Shown: positions 51,095-60,998, numbered from the stretch's first letter. The stretch is 64,000 nt of DNA from Sphingobacterium zeae (GCF_030818895.1 NZ_JAUTBA010000001.1:4898001-4962000), one strand, 5' to 3'. Translations and numbers: made by a program. The notes: generated from the letters alone by a model not told the origin.

Positions 51095-52084
51095 ATGAAA
51101 GAAATTTTAGCGCATTTATTTGAATACAAGACATTTTCTCGACAAGAAGCCTACGAGATTCTAACCAATATTGCCATGGGCAAATATGACAGTCACCAAA
51201 TTGCGGCATTTATGACCGCTTATGGTATGCGCAGCATTCGCGTTGAAGAGCTTGGCGGGTTTAGGGATGCGATGTATGATTTATGCCTCAAGCTGGATTT
51301 TAACGGTTATGATTTAATTGACCTTTGCGGTACAGGTGGGGATGGTAAAAATACCTTTAATATCTCGACAATAGCATCTTTTATCACAGCTGGGGCTGGT
51401 TACCATGTCGCAAAACACGGTAATATCGGGGTATCTTCGAGCTGTGGTTCTTCCAATGTCATGGAATATTTAGGCTATCAATTCAGCAACGATAAGGCTG
51501 AACTACAACGCCAGCTTGATGAAGCCAACATCTGTTTTCTCCATGCACCATTGTTTCACCCTGCAATGAAAACTGTTGCCCCGATACGTCGTGCATTGGG
51601 TGTTAAGACTTTCTTTAACATGCTAGGGCCATTGACAAATCCTTCCAATCCTAGATTTCAGTCTGTTGGTGTATTTAGTTTAGAATTGGCAAGACTGTAT
51701 GGTTATTTATACCAAAACACCAACAAACAATATTCCATTATTCATGCTTTGGACGGTTATGACGAGATATCCATGACCGGTGATTTTAAGTTAATCAACA
51801 ACCAAGGGGAAAATTACTACAACATGGAAGAGCTTGGTTTTACCCCAGTCTCAGCACAGGAATTGACGGGTGGTGAAACGATAGCAGATGCCGCCCGGAC
51901 ATTCTTATCGATATTGAACAATCAGGGTACAGATGTGCAGAACAATGTTGTTTTGACCAACGCCGCATTTGCAATTAAGACCTTTAACCCCGAAAAAACT
52001 TTTGGCGACTGTTTTTATGAAGCAGAAAGTTCATTGATGGAAGGGAAAGCCCTGCGCAGTTTCCAAAAAATAATCAAAAAATAA
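51095..52084 (+). CDS. trpD: anthranilate phosphoribosyltransferase
   Basis: Adds the phosphoribosyl group to anthranilate in tryptophan synthesis. The 329-residue protein has the PRPP-binding LCGTGGDGKNTFNIST near residue 79, GNIGVSSSCGSSNVME and FHPAMKTVAPIRRALGVKTFFN (in parts), all TrpD hallmarks. It is the first structural gene after the leader. trpE and trpG, which usually precede it, are not here. trpF follows after 1 bp. Confidence 0.96.
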   Translation: MKEILAHLFEYKTFSRQEAYEILTNIAMGKYDSHQIAAFMTAYGMRSIRVEELGGFRDAMYDLCLKLDFNGYDLIDLCGTGGDGKNTFNISTIASFITAGAGYHVAKHGNIGVSSSCGSSNVMEYLGYQFSNDKAELQRQLDEANICFLHAPLFHPAMKTVAPIRRALGVKTFFNMLGPLTNPSNPRFQSVGVFSLELARLYGYLYQNTNKQYSIIHALDGYDEISMTGDFKLINNQGENYYNMEELGFTPVSAQELTGGETIADAARTFLSILNNQGTDVQNNVVLTNAAFAIKTFNPEKTFGDCFYEAESSLMEGKALRSFQKIIKK

Positions 52085-52085
52085 A

Positions 52086-52712
52086 ATGGCGGTCAAAGTA
52101 AAAGTTTGTGGTATGAAATATCCCGATAATATAGCGGCTGTAGCTTCTCTGGGAGTGGACTATATGGGATTTATATTTTATGATCAATCCAAACGTTACG
52201 TTGGCGAAAACTCTTCAATATATGTAAGAGAGCTTGAGAACCTAAACAAGGTTGGAGTTTTCGTCAATGCAAGTCTCTCAGAAATTCTTATTAAAAAAAC
52301 TGAATTTAATTTAAATGCAATTCAGCTACATGGAGACGAATCTGTAGAATTCTGCCGCGAATTGAGAGAAAAATCAAAAGCGACGATCGTCAAAGCTTTC
52401 GGAATTGATCAAGATTTTGATTGGATAGCTTTAGATTCTTACGCTAATACTATAGATTACTTTTTATTTGATACGAAAAGCAGTTCTTACGGCGGTACAG
52501 GATTACAATTTGACTGGTCCCTCCTGGACCAATACAAACTTACTACCCCCTATTTTCTTAGCGGTGGTTTGGATCCCGAAAATATTAAAACAGCGCTAGA
52601 AAGAAATGATCCACGGCTATATGCATTGGATTTAAATTCAAAATTTGAAGTAGAACCCGGCTTAAAAGATATTGAGCTATTAAGCCAAAGTATAAATACT
52701 ATTAAAAAATGA
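52086..52712 (+). CDS. trpF: phosphoribosylanthranilate isomerase
   Basis: Third step of tryptophan synthesis. The 208-residue TIM barrel begins VKVKVCGMKYPDNIAAVASLG with the catalytic Cys, then VGVFVNASLSEIL, and FLSGGLDPENIKTAL near the C-terminus. It is a stand-alone TrpF, not fused to trpC. Its end overlaps the trpB start (ATGA), so the genes are coupled. trpC is missing from this operon. Confidence 0.95.
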   Translation: MAVKVKVCGMKYPDNIAAVASLGVDYMGFIFYDQSKRYVGENSSIYVRELENLNKVGVFVNASLSEILIKKTEFNLNAIQLHGDESVEFCRELREKSKATIVKAFGIDQDFDWIALDSYANTIDYFLFDTKSSSYGGTGLQFDWSLLDQYKLTTPYFLSGGLDPENIKTALERNDPRLYALDLNSKFEVEPGLKDIELLSQSINTIKK

Positions 52713-53893
52713 GTATATATCAAGTCAATGAAAAAGGATATTATGGTCCCTTTGGAGGAGCCTATATCCCTGAGATGCTCTATCCAAATGTGAAAGAGCT
52801 ACGTGAAGAATATCTCAAAATTATCGAAGAAGAGAGCTTTCAGGAGGAATTTAACCAACTGCTAAGAGATTATGTCGGACGCCCTTCTCCGTTATATCAT
52901 GCCAAGCGTCTTTCTCAAAAATATGGAACTACGATTTACTTAAAACGGGAGGATCTGAACCATACCGGAGCGCATAAAATTAACAATACCATTGGCCAAA
53001 TTCTATTAGCGGAACGCCTGGGTAAAAAGCGCATCATCGCGGAGACAGGCGCAGGACAGCATGGCGTTGCCACAGCTACCGTTTGTGCGCTGAAAGGGAT
53101 ACAATGTGCAGTGTACATGGGAGAAGTTGATATTCAGCGTCAAGCTCCAAATGTAGCACGGATGAAAATGATGGGTGCCGAAGTTATTCCTGCGACCTCG
53201 GGCTCCAAAACACTAAAGGATGCCACCAATGAAGCGTTAAGGGATTGGATCAACAACCCTGTCGACACCCATTATATCATTGGGTCGGTTGTGGGACCAC
53301 ACCCTTATCCCGATATGGTTGCTCGCTTTCAGTCAATTATTTCTGAAGAAACGAAAAAACAGCTCTTGACAAAAACAGGAAGAGAAAATCCAGATATCGT
53401 ATTGGCTTGTGTTGGAGGAGGCTCCAATGCGGCAGGGATGTTCTATCATTACTTGGATGAAGAATCGGTTCAATTGTATGCCGTAGAGGCCGCGGGTCAC
53501 GGTGTTGATTCAGGCGAATCCGCAGCTACAACAGCGTTAGGAAAAGAAGGAGTCTTGCATGGAAGTCGCTCCATCCTCATGCAAACAGCAGATGGTCAGG
53601 TCATAGAACCGTATTCCATATCCGCTGGGCTCGACTATCCCGGAATTGGTCCGCAGCACGCCTGGTTATTCAAATCCGGTAGAGGTAGCTACGTCAGTGT
53701 GACTGATGACGAAGCCATGCGTGCCGGTCTTGAACTTACACGTTTAGAAGGTATCATACCGGCTATTGAAAGTGCCCATGCGCTTGCTTATTTAGAGAAA
53801 ATTCCTTTTAAAGGTGATGAGACCGTCGTTATCTGTCTTTCTGGCCGAGGCGATAAGGATCTGGATAATTATATGAAATACTTTGATTTTTAA
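52709..53893 (+). CDS. trpB: tryptophan synthase beta subunit
   Basis: Joins indole with serine to form tryptophan. The 394-residue PLP enzyme has Lys90 in NHTGAHKINN as the cofactor lysine, GAGQHGVATATV, and the phosphate loop CVGGGSNAAGMF. It is a standard TrpB1 by length and motifs. It overlaps trpF by 4 bp and is followed by trpA after 3 bp, so the synthase complex is co-produced. Confidence 0.97.
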   Translation: MSIYQVNEKGYYGPFGGAYIPEMLYPNVKELREEYLKIIEEESFQEEFNQLLRDYVGRPSPLYHAKRLSQKYGTTIYLKREDLNHTGAHKINNTIGQILLAERLGKKRIIAETGAGQHGVATATVCALKGIQCAVYMGEVDIQRQAPNVARMKMMGAEVIPATSGSKTLKDATNEALRDWINNPVDTHYIIGSVVGPHPYPDMVARFQSIISEETKKQLLTKTGRENPDIVLACVGGGSNAAGMFYHYLDEESVQLYAVEAAGHGVDSGESAATTALGKEGVLHGSRSILMQTADGQVIEPYSISAGLDYPGIGPQHAWLFKSGRGSYVSVTDDEAMRAGLELTRLEGIIPAIESAHALAYLEKIPFKGDETVVICLSGRGDKDLDNYMKYFDF

Positions 53894-53896
53894 GTC

Positions 53897-54658
53897 ATGA
53901 ATACAATTGAAAAAAAAGAAGGCACTCCCCTTTTATCGATATATTTTACAGCTGGGTATCCAACATTGGACAGTACAATAAGTATTGCCAAGAAATTGGA
54001 AGAAGCCGGAGCGGACTTTCTGGAAATTGGTTTTCCCTATTCCGATCCGGTAGCGGACGGACCTGTCATTCAGCACAGTTCAGAAATTGCTTTGGAAAAC
54101 GGTATGACGCTAGAAAAGCTGTTCGACCAATTGAATGACCTCCGTGAACATATCAGCATCCCTGTATTTCTCATGGGATATTTTAATCCTGTGTTACAAT
54201 TCGGTGTTGAAAAATTTTGTGAAGCATGTAAAAATGTAGGTGTAGCCGGAGCGATTATACCGGATCTACCTATGGATGAATATGAAGACTTCTATAAAGG
54301 AACATTCGAGAAAAATGGAGTGGCCAATGTATTTATTGTAACACCCCAGACATCGACGGAACGAATCAGAAAAATAGACAGCCTTTCAAGGAGCTTTATC
54401 TATTTACTTTCTTCAAATGCTACAACCGGTAAAACACTCGATGTCGGAGACAATACAGCAGCTTATTTCAAGCGAGTAAATGACCTTCACTTAAAAAACC
54501 CTTTGATTGTCGGATTCGGTATTTCTGATAAAACAACCTTTCAAAAGGCTACTAGAGATACTGCAGGAGCTATCATAGGTACTGCATTTGTTAAACGGTT
54601 AAAAGATCAGGATTATCTCAACCAAATCCCCGCATTTATTTCGTCCATCAAAGCTTAA
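53897..54658 (+). CDS. trpA: tryptophan synthase alpha subunit
   Basis: Cleaves indole-3-glycerol phosphate to indole for TrpB. The 253-residue TIM barrel has Glu43 and Asp50 (in FLEIGFPYSDPVADG) near the N-terminus, MGYFNPVLQFG, and VGFGISDKTTF near the C-terminus. It is the last gene of the trpDFBA operon, and a strong terminator follows. Confidence 0.96.
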   Translation: MNTIEKKEGTPLLSIYFTAGYPTLDSTISIAKKLEEAGADFLEIGFPYSDPVADGPVIQHSSEIALENGMTLEKLFDQLNDLREHISIPVFLMGYFNPVLQFGVEKFCEACKNVGVAGAIIPDLPMDEYEDFYKGTFEKNGVANVFIVTPQTSTERIRKIDSLSRSFIYLLSSNATTGKTLDVGDNTAAYFKRVNDLHLKNPLIVGFGISDKTTFQKATRDTAGAIIGTAFVKRLKDQDYLNQIPAFISSIKA

Positions 54659-54694
54659 TCCACAAGCTACGAATTAGCAAAACGTTATTTTTTT

Positions 54695-54745
54695 AATAAG
54701 CGTTCGATCTAAAGTCTTTTTTCTTGAATCGAACGCTTATTTTTA
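54695..54745 (+). terminator. intrinsic terminator after the trp operon
   Basis: Perfect 14-bp arms (54695-54708 and 54728-54741) built on aagcgttcgat/atcgaacgctt, with a T-run. Confidence 0.85.
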
Positions 54746-54842
54746 GGACAGTTTTTTAAGATATATTTTTTTCAAAGCGAATAACTATGCTGCCTTGATG
54801 CGTCAAAGAATAAACAGCCAGGCAATCAATACTGATATAACC

Positions 54843-57308
54843 ATGGATACGCGACGAGATTTTTTAAAGAAAGCAGCTATGCTTGCGGGGGGAGCATCCC
54901 TCTCCCATGTTGTTCCATCCGCTATTGCAAAAGCGATGGCCATAAATCCAGCATTGGGCAGTACATTTTACGATGCTGAGCATGTGGTTTTATTAATGCA
55001 GGAAAACCGTTCTTTTGATCATGCCTTTGGGACACTGCGTGGTGTAAGAGGTTTTAATGATCCTCGAGCTATCCGGCAACCCAATCGGAATAAAGTCTGG
55101 TTTCAGACGCAAAAATCCGGAGAAACATTTGCTCCTTTTCGGTTGGATATCAAAGATTCAAAAGTTACCTGGATGGGTTGCCTCCCACACAATTGGACCG
55201 ACCAAACCGACGCAAGGAATAAGGGTAAAATGAACAGATGGCTGGATGTCAAACATTCCGGATTTAAAGAATTTGCCCATCTGCCTTTGACTATGGGGTA
55301 TTATACCCGTGAAGATATTCCTTTTTACTATTCACTGGCAGACTCTTTTACCATTTGCGATCAGCACTTTTGTTCAAGTATCACCGGTACTAATCCCAAT
55401 AGACTTTACTTCTGGACTGCTAATATCCGGGAAAATCTGACGGGAAAAGCCTTGGTATGGAATGGTGACTCCGAGTTTAGTGGCAAGGCGACATGGACAA
55501 CCTTTCCCGAACGCCTTTCTGAATTTGGTGTAGACTGGAAGATCTATCAAAATGAAATTTCTTCAAGCAGTGCCGGATATAGTGGTGAAGCAAACAGCTG
55601 GCTAGCTAATTTTGGCTGCAATCCAATGGAGTACTTTCCACAATATCAGGTCAAATATCATCCGCGTTATCGTCAGCTTCTTACTTTAAAAAAAGAAAAT
55701 CTCGAGCGTAAAATGAAAGAAACGACAGCTGTCGACGCACTTGAAAAACTAAATAAAGATCTCAAGCATATCCAAGAGGAACTACAGTTATATACCGCCG
55801 AAAACTTTGAGAAGCTTGACGAGTGGATAAAAGATATTCATCGACGTGCTTTTGTTAACAATAGTGCACAAGCTGACTATATGGAATTGGAAACAATGCA
55901 TTATCAGGTTGGAGATCATCAGCGGGAGTTGCAGATCCCCAAAGGCGATGTCCTGTACCAATTCCGAAAAGATGTTGAGGAGGGTAAACTTCCTATGGTA
56001 TCTTGGTTAGCCCCACCGCAACTTTTTTCTGACCATCCCGACTCTCCTTGGTTCGGCGCATGGTATGTCAGCGAAATTATGGACATTCTTACCCAAAATC
56101 CAGAAGTTTGGAAAAAGACAATTTTTATACTTACCTATGACGAGAATGATGGTTATTTCGATCACTTTGCACCCTTTACAGCACCAAATCCTGACGATGC
56201 AGAAAGCGGAAAAGTATCCGAGGGAATAAACCCTGCGTTGGAATTTGTACGCCGCGATGAGCAATATTATCCTGAAAGCGGCAGAGAAAGCAACATCGGT
56301 CTTGGCTATCGTGTACCGATGATTATTGCTTCTCCGTGGACAAGAGGCGGTTGGGTAAATTCACAAGTGTTTGACCATACCTCCAGTTTACAATTCCTAG
56401 AGAAGTTTATTAACCACAAAATCAAGAAAGATATAAAAGAAACCAACATCAGCAGTTGGCGGCGTACGGTATGTGGAGACTTAACTTCGGCATTTAGGCC
56501 CTATCATGGCGAAACCATTAACAAACCGATTCTATTAGAACGGGAACCTTTTATCCAAGAGATTCACCAAGCCAAGTTCAAAGGCCTTCCCATGGACTTC
56601 AAAGCGCTCAGCGCAATGGAGATCAAACAAATAGAGGAAGACCCCAGCAGTTCACCTTATTTCCCAAAACAAGAAAAAGGACTCCGAGATTCGTGTATCC
56701 TTCCTTATGAACTTTATGTCCACGGCGAATACCAACCCAAAGGAAATTACTTGGTCACATTTGAGGCTTCGAATAAAATCTTTGGCGAGCATTCAGCAGG
56801 TTCGCCTTTTACAGTCTATCATGCGGCTAACTACAAAGGAGAAGTTGGGACCTCCAGAAATTATGCTATTTCTCCTGGAGATCGTGTAACGGACCTTTGG
56901 TCACTAAATGACTTCGAAAAAGAAATATATCATCTCGAAATTTACGGTCCAAATGGATTTTATCGCGAATTTAAAGGCGATGTGAATAATCCACATGTAG
57001 AGACACGATGCACGTATGAAAAATGTAAAAATGAATCAGCATTTAGTGGCCGTTTATCTTTCTCCTGTACAAATCATGGAAAAACAGCTCAGCAAATTAT
57101 GTTCGAAGATGTCAGCTATGGTCAGAAAAAAAAGACCGTAAAAATTAAAGCTGGACAAACTATCATCATTCATTTTGATTTGGCTAATCAACACTTTTGG
57201 TATGACTTCCGACTCACTTGCGCCGGTTTTCCAAACTTTTTGGAACACTATGCCGGTCGTGTCGAGATTGGAAATTCAGGAAAAAGCGATCCCTTATTCA
57301 ATCGATAA
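54843..57308 (+). CDS. phosphocholine-specific phospholipase C, Tat-exported
   Basis: 821-residue phospholipase C that cleaves phosphatidylcholine-type lipids. The leader TRRDFLKKAAMLAGG is twin-arginine, so it should use TatC. The phosphoesterase core is visible in VVLLMQENRSFDHAFG, the LPHNWTDQTD stretch and DENDGYFDHFAPF. Two C-terminal repeats of the DUF756 type follow (about 640-815). The ATG at 54843 is preferred over one at 54795, which would put 16 extra residues before the Tat motif. The start of the leader matches this enzyme class, and a transfer or environmental-lipid role is possible. Confidence 0.9.
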   Translation: MDTRRDFLKKAAMLAGGASLSHVVPSAIAKAMAINPALGSTFYDAEHVVLLMQENRSFDHAFGTLRGVRGFNDPRAIRQPNRNKVWFQTQKSGETFAPFRLDIKDSKVTWMGCLPHNWTDQTDARNKGKMNRWLDVKHSGFKEFAHLPLTMGYYTREDIPFYYSLADSFTICDQHFCSSITGTNPNRLYFWTANIRENLTGKALVWNGDSEFSGKATWTTFPERLSEFGVDWKIYQNEISSSSAGYSGEANSWLANFGCNPMEYFPQYQVKYHPRYRQLLTLKKENLERKMKETTAVDALEKLNKDLKHIQEELQLYTAENFEKLDEWIKDIHRRAFVNNSAQADYMELETMHYQVGDHQRELQIPKGDVLYQFRKDVEEGKLPMVSWLAPPQLFSDHPDSPWFGAWYVSEIMDILTQNPEVWKKTIFILTYDENDGYFDHFAPFTAPNPDDAESGKVSEGINPALEFVRRDEQYYPESGRESNIGLGYRVPMIIASPWTRGGWVNSQVFDHTSSLQFLEKFINHKIKKDIKETNISSWRRTVCGDLTSAFRPYHGETINKPILLEREPFIQEIHQAKFKGLPMDFKALSAMEIKQIEEDPSSSPYFPKQEKGLRDSCILPYELYVHGEYQPKGNYLVTFEASNKIFGEHSAGSPFTVYHAANYKGEVGTSRNYAISPGDRVTDLWSLNDFEKEIYHLEIYGPNGFYREFKGDVNNPHVETRCTYEKCKNESAFSGRLSFSCTNHGKTAQQIMFEDVSYGQKKKTVKIKAGQTIIIHFDLANQHFWYDFRLTCAGFPNFLEHYAGRVEIGNSGKSDPLFNR

Positions 57309-57510
57309 ACAAAGAGGAAGACTGCTCAAAAAGACTGGATAGCCCACGTTTATTTGACGTTGCTGCTGACCCACACAAAATATGCAAATACCTGACTAAA
57401 CCGCTTTACAGAACGATTAATCTCGAATACAACATACAAGAATCGGTTACCTTCAGCAGAGCTAAAGCACATTCAAGGCATAAAACTACACCAAAAGAAG
57501 ATCCAATCCT
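57309..57510. other. intergenic region after the phospholipase gene
   Basis: No gene or clear hairpin recognised here. A frame of 107 codons overlapping the end of the phospholipase gene (57218-57541) has a composition unlike a real protein and is taken as a shadow. Confidence 0.35.
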
Positions 57511-57627
57511 TTATTCCTGTATACGACGAGCGAGATGGTAAAAGCCTTTATATAATAGTACTGCCCCAACAATCAAAAAGCTGGCTAATAAATATGAGCC
57601 GACTGAATTGATAAATAATACATACAT
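57511..57627 (-). CDS. possible 38-residue single-helix membrane protein
   Basis: A minus-strand frame starting at ATG 57625-57627 encodes MYVLFINSVGSYLLASFL followed by IVGAVLLYKGFYHLARRIQE. It has one long hydrophobic helix with a basic C-terminal end, typical for a small membrane protein. No promoter was identified and I do not recognise a family. It may be chance, but the composition is unusually protein-like for a gap. Confidence 0.35.
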   Translation of the reverse strand: MYVLFINSVGSYLLASFLIVGAVLLYKGFYHLARRIQE

Positions 57628-57727
57628 AACTCTGGTAATTTTTGGTCTTTCATTTGTGTCTACAAGTTATAACATTTATCCAAAATTTTACAAAAAAAAA
57701 TTGCATATTTTCTCTATTTTTGTTTCG

Positions 57728-58147
57728 ATGAAGAAAATCGCGCTATTTGTCGGCTTATTTTTCTATTTGCTCGCAGCAAGTGGTGCTTCAGTGCATCTTC
57801 ATTTTTGTCAAGGGGAAACACAAAGTGTATCGTTAACGGAAAGCCATAATATAGCCTGCCCTCTTTGTGCCAAGTCTGCAAAAAAACAGCAAAAACACTG
57901 TCATGAAACAGGAAGCTGTAAAGATGTTAAGATCGAAGCACAGAAGGTCGATAAATTCAGCAGAGTAACACAAAATCTTGATTTTGATAATTTTTCTCCT
58001 GCAATAATTACGCTTCATTGGATACTTAATTATTATCATTTCTCTGGGGAGGAAGACGATTTTTCTAAACTAAAGTATACTGATTTTGCGAGCTACAATA
58101 GACAGAGCCCTCCTGTTTTTATTCTCAATCAAAATTTTAGAATTTAA
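57728..58147 (+). CDS. HYC_CC_PP-family metal-linked protein
   Basis: 139-residue exported protein with an N-terminal hydrophobic leader and the family pattern: His23, His25 and Cys27 (VHLHFCQGE), Cys44 and Cys47 (CPLC), then HCHETGSC around residues 57-64. The Cys/His pattern suggests metal binding. The start at 57728 is used because an upstream ATG would add 40 residues before the signal peptide. It is followed by an HMA-TonB receptor, the arrangement I recall for this family. A TATTTTTG lies 6 bp before the ATG and may be chance. Confidence 0.85.
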   Translation: MKKIALFVGLFFYLLAASGASVHLHFCQGETQSVSLTESHNIACPLCAKSAKKQQKHCHETGSCKDVKIEAQKVDKFSRVTQNLDFDNFSPAIITLHWILNYYHFSGEEDDFSKLKYTDFASYNRQSPPVFILNQNFRI

Positions 58148-58412
58148 TATCACCTCTTTTCACTGAACGCAGTTCACTTTCTTGAATTGATTTAAGCGCA
58201 GTATAATTTTTATATTTTCATTAGAATGGCAGACTGTTATTCCCAACAATCATCTTTCCGTAATGGAACACGGAACAAAAAAAGTGGATTTTAAGTCGTT
58301 CAGCAATACATTTTAGAAATAAAAAAAATAAATCCGTACCCCTTGCATATGGTTGCGCGATATCATGGAGGTAAAAATTAAATGCTAGTTGAAGCGAATA
58401 CTCTTAATTAAA
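58148..58412. other. region between HYC_CC_PP and the HMA-TonB receptor genes
   Basis: About 265 bp with one short dyad (ttccgt/acggaa, around 58255-58273), which could be a regulatory or transcription-end structure. No clear promoter or gene. Confidence 0.35.
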
Positions 58413-60998
58413 ATGATGAATCAAATTTTCAAAAAAATATATACGACAACCATTCTATCTTTATTTTTTCTGGCATTTGTACAGGCACAGACCGACAGTA
58501 CAAGAACGCTTACCGTAGCTGGGAATTGTGCCATGTGTAAAAAACGTATTGAAACCGCAGCGAAAATGCATGGTGTAGAAACAGCCGTTTGGAATGCGGG
58601 AGACAACCTTTTGCAAATCAAGTATAACTCCCAAAAAGTTCAGCTGGAGGAAATCAAGAAAAATATTGCTCAAGTTGGTCATGATGTAGACAACTTAGTT
58701 GCCACTGATGAATCCTATGCTAAGCTCCATGAATGTTGTATGTATCCGCGATTGGAAAATGGCAAAATACCCGAAAAGAAAACTATAACAACCGGTAACC
58801 ATGATCATCCACATACAGTAACCGGGGTTGTAGTTGAAGAAAACCAAAAGGGGGATCTTAAACCCATTGTTGGCGCTAATTTACACTGGGTAAACCTTCC
58901 GACCAAAAATACAAGGACAAACGAAAATGGTGTTTTTAAATTAGACCATAAAGAAGGATTCGACCAATTGGTGGTAAGTTACGTTGGAATGAAACCTGAT
59001 ACCATCACCATCAAAGATCTGCATGAAGTAATTATGATTACAGCAAAGGGTAATGTATTGATGGAAGTTGAGGTTAAAGGAATACGACGCTCAAATTACA
59101 TCGACCGTATGACACCTGCACGACTAGAAGTTCTTACCGGAAAAGAGTTATTCAAAGCGGCATGCTGTGACTTAAGCGAGAGCTTTGAAACTAATGCTTC
59201 TGTCGATGTCGTCAGTGCTGACGCTGTCACAGGTAGTAAACAGATTCAAATGCTAGGTCTAAGTGGTATTTACACCCAATTAACTGTGGAAAACTTACCC
59301 GGCCCGCGTGGACTGGCTTCTCCATTAGGCTTAAATTCTATTGCAGGAACATGGATTGAATCAATTCAAATCGCGAAAGGTATCGGTTCCGTAGCCAACG
59401 GTTTCGAAAACATGGCCGGACAGATCAACGTTGAACTGAAGAAACCTCAAAATTCGGAAAGACTGTTTTTTAATGCCTATGCGAACAACATGGGACGTAC
59501 AGATGTCAACTTAAATCTTTCTCAAAAAGTTGGTCAACACTGGTCGACAGCACTCCTACTGCACGACAATTTCATGTACAATAAGTCCATGAACTTTAGT
59601 CACAACGGGTTTAGAGATATACCTGTAGGCAATTTATTCTCCGGTGTCAACCGCTGGTTTTATGAAAATGGAAAAGGGCTGATGGTACAATTTGGGGTCA
59701 AATATCTCAATGATGACCGTACAGGTGGGCAGATTGATTTTAACGAAAAGACAGATAAGGGAACTACAAATCGTTATGGTTTAGGATTTGATATCGAACG
59801 CGTAGAAGGTTTTGCCAAAATTGGTTACGTGTTCCCCGAAAATAAGCACCGCAGCATAGGTCTCCAACTCGCAGGATCAAACTATAATCAGAAAAGCTAT
59901 TTTGGGCTCAATAACTACGATTCGGAGCAACAAAATGGATATGCTAATCTCTTATTTCAAGATATTATCGGGACAGTCGCTCACAAGTATCGCGTTGGTG
60001 CCTCCATTAATTATGACAATTACAACGAATGGTATTTAAAAGACAATAACTTCAAACGTAAAGAGGTTGTTTCGGGTGCATTTGCAGAATATACCTATAG
60101 TCCATCAGAAAAATTTGATGCCATAATTGGTCTCCGCCAAGACTACAACTCCCTGTATGGATGGTTTACAACACCACGCATCCATTTACGTTATGCTCCG
60201 ATTTCGGGAACAACAATTCGGGCTAGCTCAGGAAGAGGTCAACGCACGGCAAATATATTTGCAGAGAATACGGCTGTCTTGGCAAGTAGTAGAAAATTGG
60301 TTATTCAATCGCCTGATATATACGATAAAGCCTATGGCCTACAACCTGAAGTCTCTTGGAATAGCGGAATAGCGATAGACCAAAGTTTACAAATATTTGG
60401 TCGCGAGGCTTCGGCATCCGTTGAATTTTTCCACAACAACTTCTCTAATCAGGTCGTGGTCGATTACGAAAATCCCCGAGAGATCAATTTTTATAATCTG
60501 AATGGAAAATCTTTCTCCAATAGTTTGCAAACAGAATTTCGCTTGATGCCAGCTCCTCATTTTGAAACGAGGTTCGCCTATCGCCTACTTGATGTGCAGA
60601 CTGATTTTGAAAGTGGCAGAAAGACCAAACCGTTATTGGCTAAACACCGCGGCTTTGTCAACCTAGCCTATAACCACCATGCTGGCTGGAGTGTAGATTA
60701 TACATTGAATGTCGTTGGACAAAAACGCATTCCATCAACAGCAGAGAACCCCGTTGAATATCAAATACCTACAGCATCAAGGGCTTATGCCACAATGAAT
60801 GCACAGATTAGCAAAACGTTTGGGAAAGAGAAAAACTTTACCGTTTATGTGGGCGGAGAAAATCTATCCAATTATTTCCAACGTATGCCAATCCTTGCCG
60901 CAGATCAACCCTTTGGAAACTATTTTGATACGTCGATGCTTTGGGGTCCTTTAACAGGACGAATGTTCTACACTGGTGTTCGTTATTTCATCAAATAA
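58413..60998 (+). CDS. TonB-dependent receptor with N-terminal HMA domain
   Basis: 861-residue outer membrane receptor. After a signal peptide (about 1-25) comes a heavy-metal-associated domain with Cys39 and Cys42 (GNCAMCKKRIE), then HECCMY (about 106-111) and HDHPH (130-134), a carboxypeptidase-like regulatory domain (TVTGVVVEENQKGDLKPI), a TonB plug (QMLGLSGIYTQLTVENLPG) and the barrel to the C-terminus. Metal (probably copper) uptake or transfer is the likely role. It pairs with the HYC_CC_PP gene before it. An earlier TTG at 58389 is not preferred. Confidence 0.9.
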   Translation: MMNQIFKKIYTTTILSLFFLAFVQAQTDSTRTLTVAGNCAMCKKRIETAAKMHGVETAVWNAGDNLLQIKYNSQKVQLEEIKKNIAQVGHDVDNLVATDESYAKLHECCMYPRLENGKIPEKKTITTGNHDHPHTVTGVVVEENQKGDLKPIVGANLHWVNLPTKNTRTNENGVFKLDHKEGFDQLVVSYVGMKPDTITIKDLHEVIMITAKGNVLMEVEVKGIRRSNYIDRMTPARLEVLTGKELFKAACCDLSESFETNASVDVVSADAVTGSKQIQMLGLSGIYTQLTVENLPGPRGLASPLGLNSIAGTWIESIQIAKGIGSVANGFENMAGQINVELKKPQNSERLFFNAYANNMGRTDVNLNLSQKVGQHWSTALLLHDNFMYNKSMNFSHNGFRDIPVGNLFSGVNRWFYENGKGLMVQFGVKYLNDDRTGGQIDFNEKTDKGTTNRYGLGFDIERVEGFAKIGYVFPENKHRSIGLQLAGSNYNQKSYFGLNNYDSEQQNGYANLLFQDIIGTVAHKYRVGASINYDNYNEWYLKDNNFKRKEVVSGAFAEYTYSPSEKFDAIIGLRQDYNSLYGWFTTPRIHLRYAPISGTTIRASSGRGQRTANIFAENTAVLASSRKLVIQSPDIYDKAYGLQPEVSWNSGIAIDQSLQIFGREASASVEFFHNNFSNQVVVDYENPREINFYNLNGKSFSNSLQTEFRLMPAPHFETRFAYRLLDVQTDFESGRKTKPLLAKHRGFVNLAYNHHAGWSVDYTLNVVGQKRIPSTAENPVEYQIPTASRAYATMNAQISKTFGKEKNFTVYVGGENLSNYFQRMPILAADQPFGNYFDTSMLWGPLTGRMFYTGVRYFIK

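Noticed and set aside
57218..57541. A 107-codon frame over the end of the phospholipase C gene
   Set aside because: It overlaps a well-supported gene in another frame and has no family resemblance.
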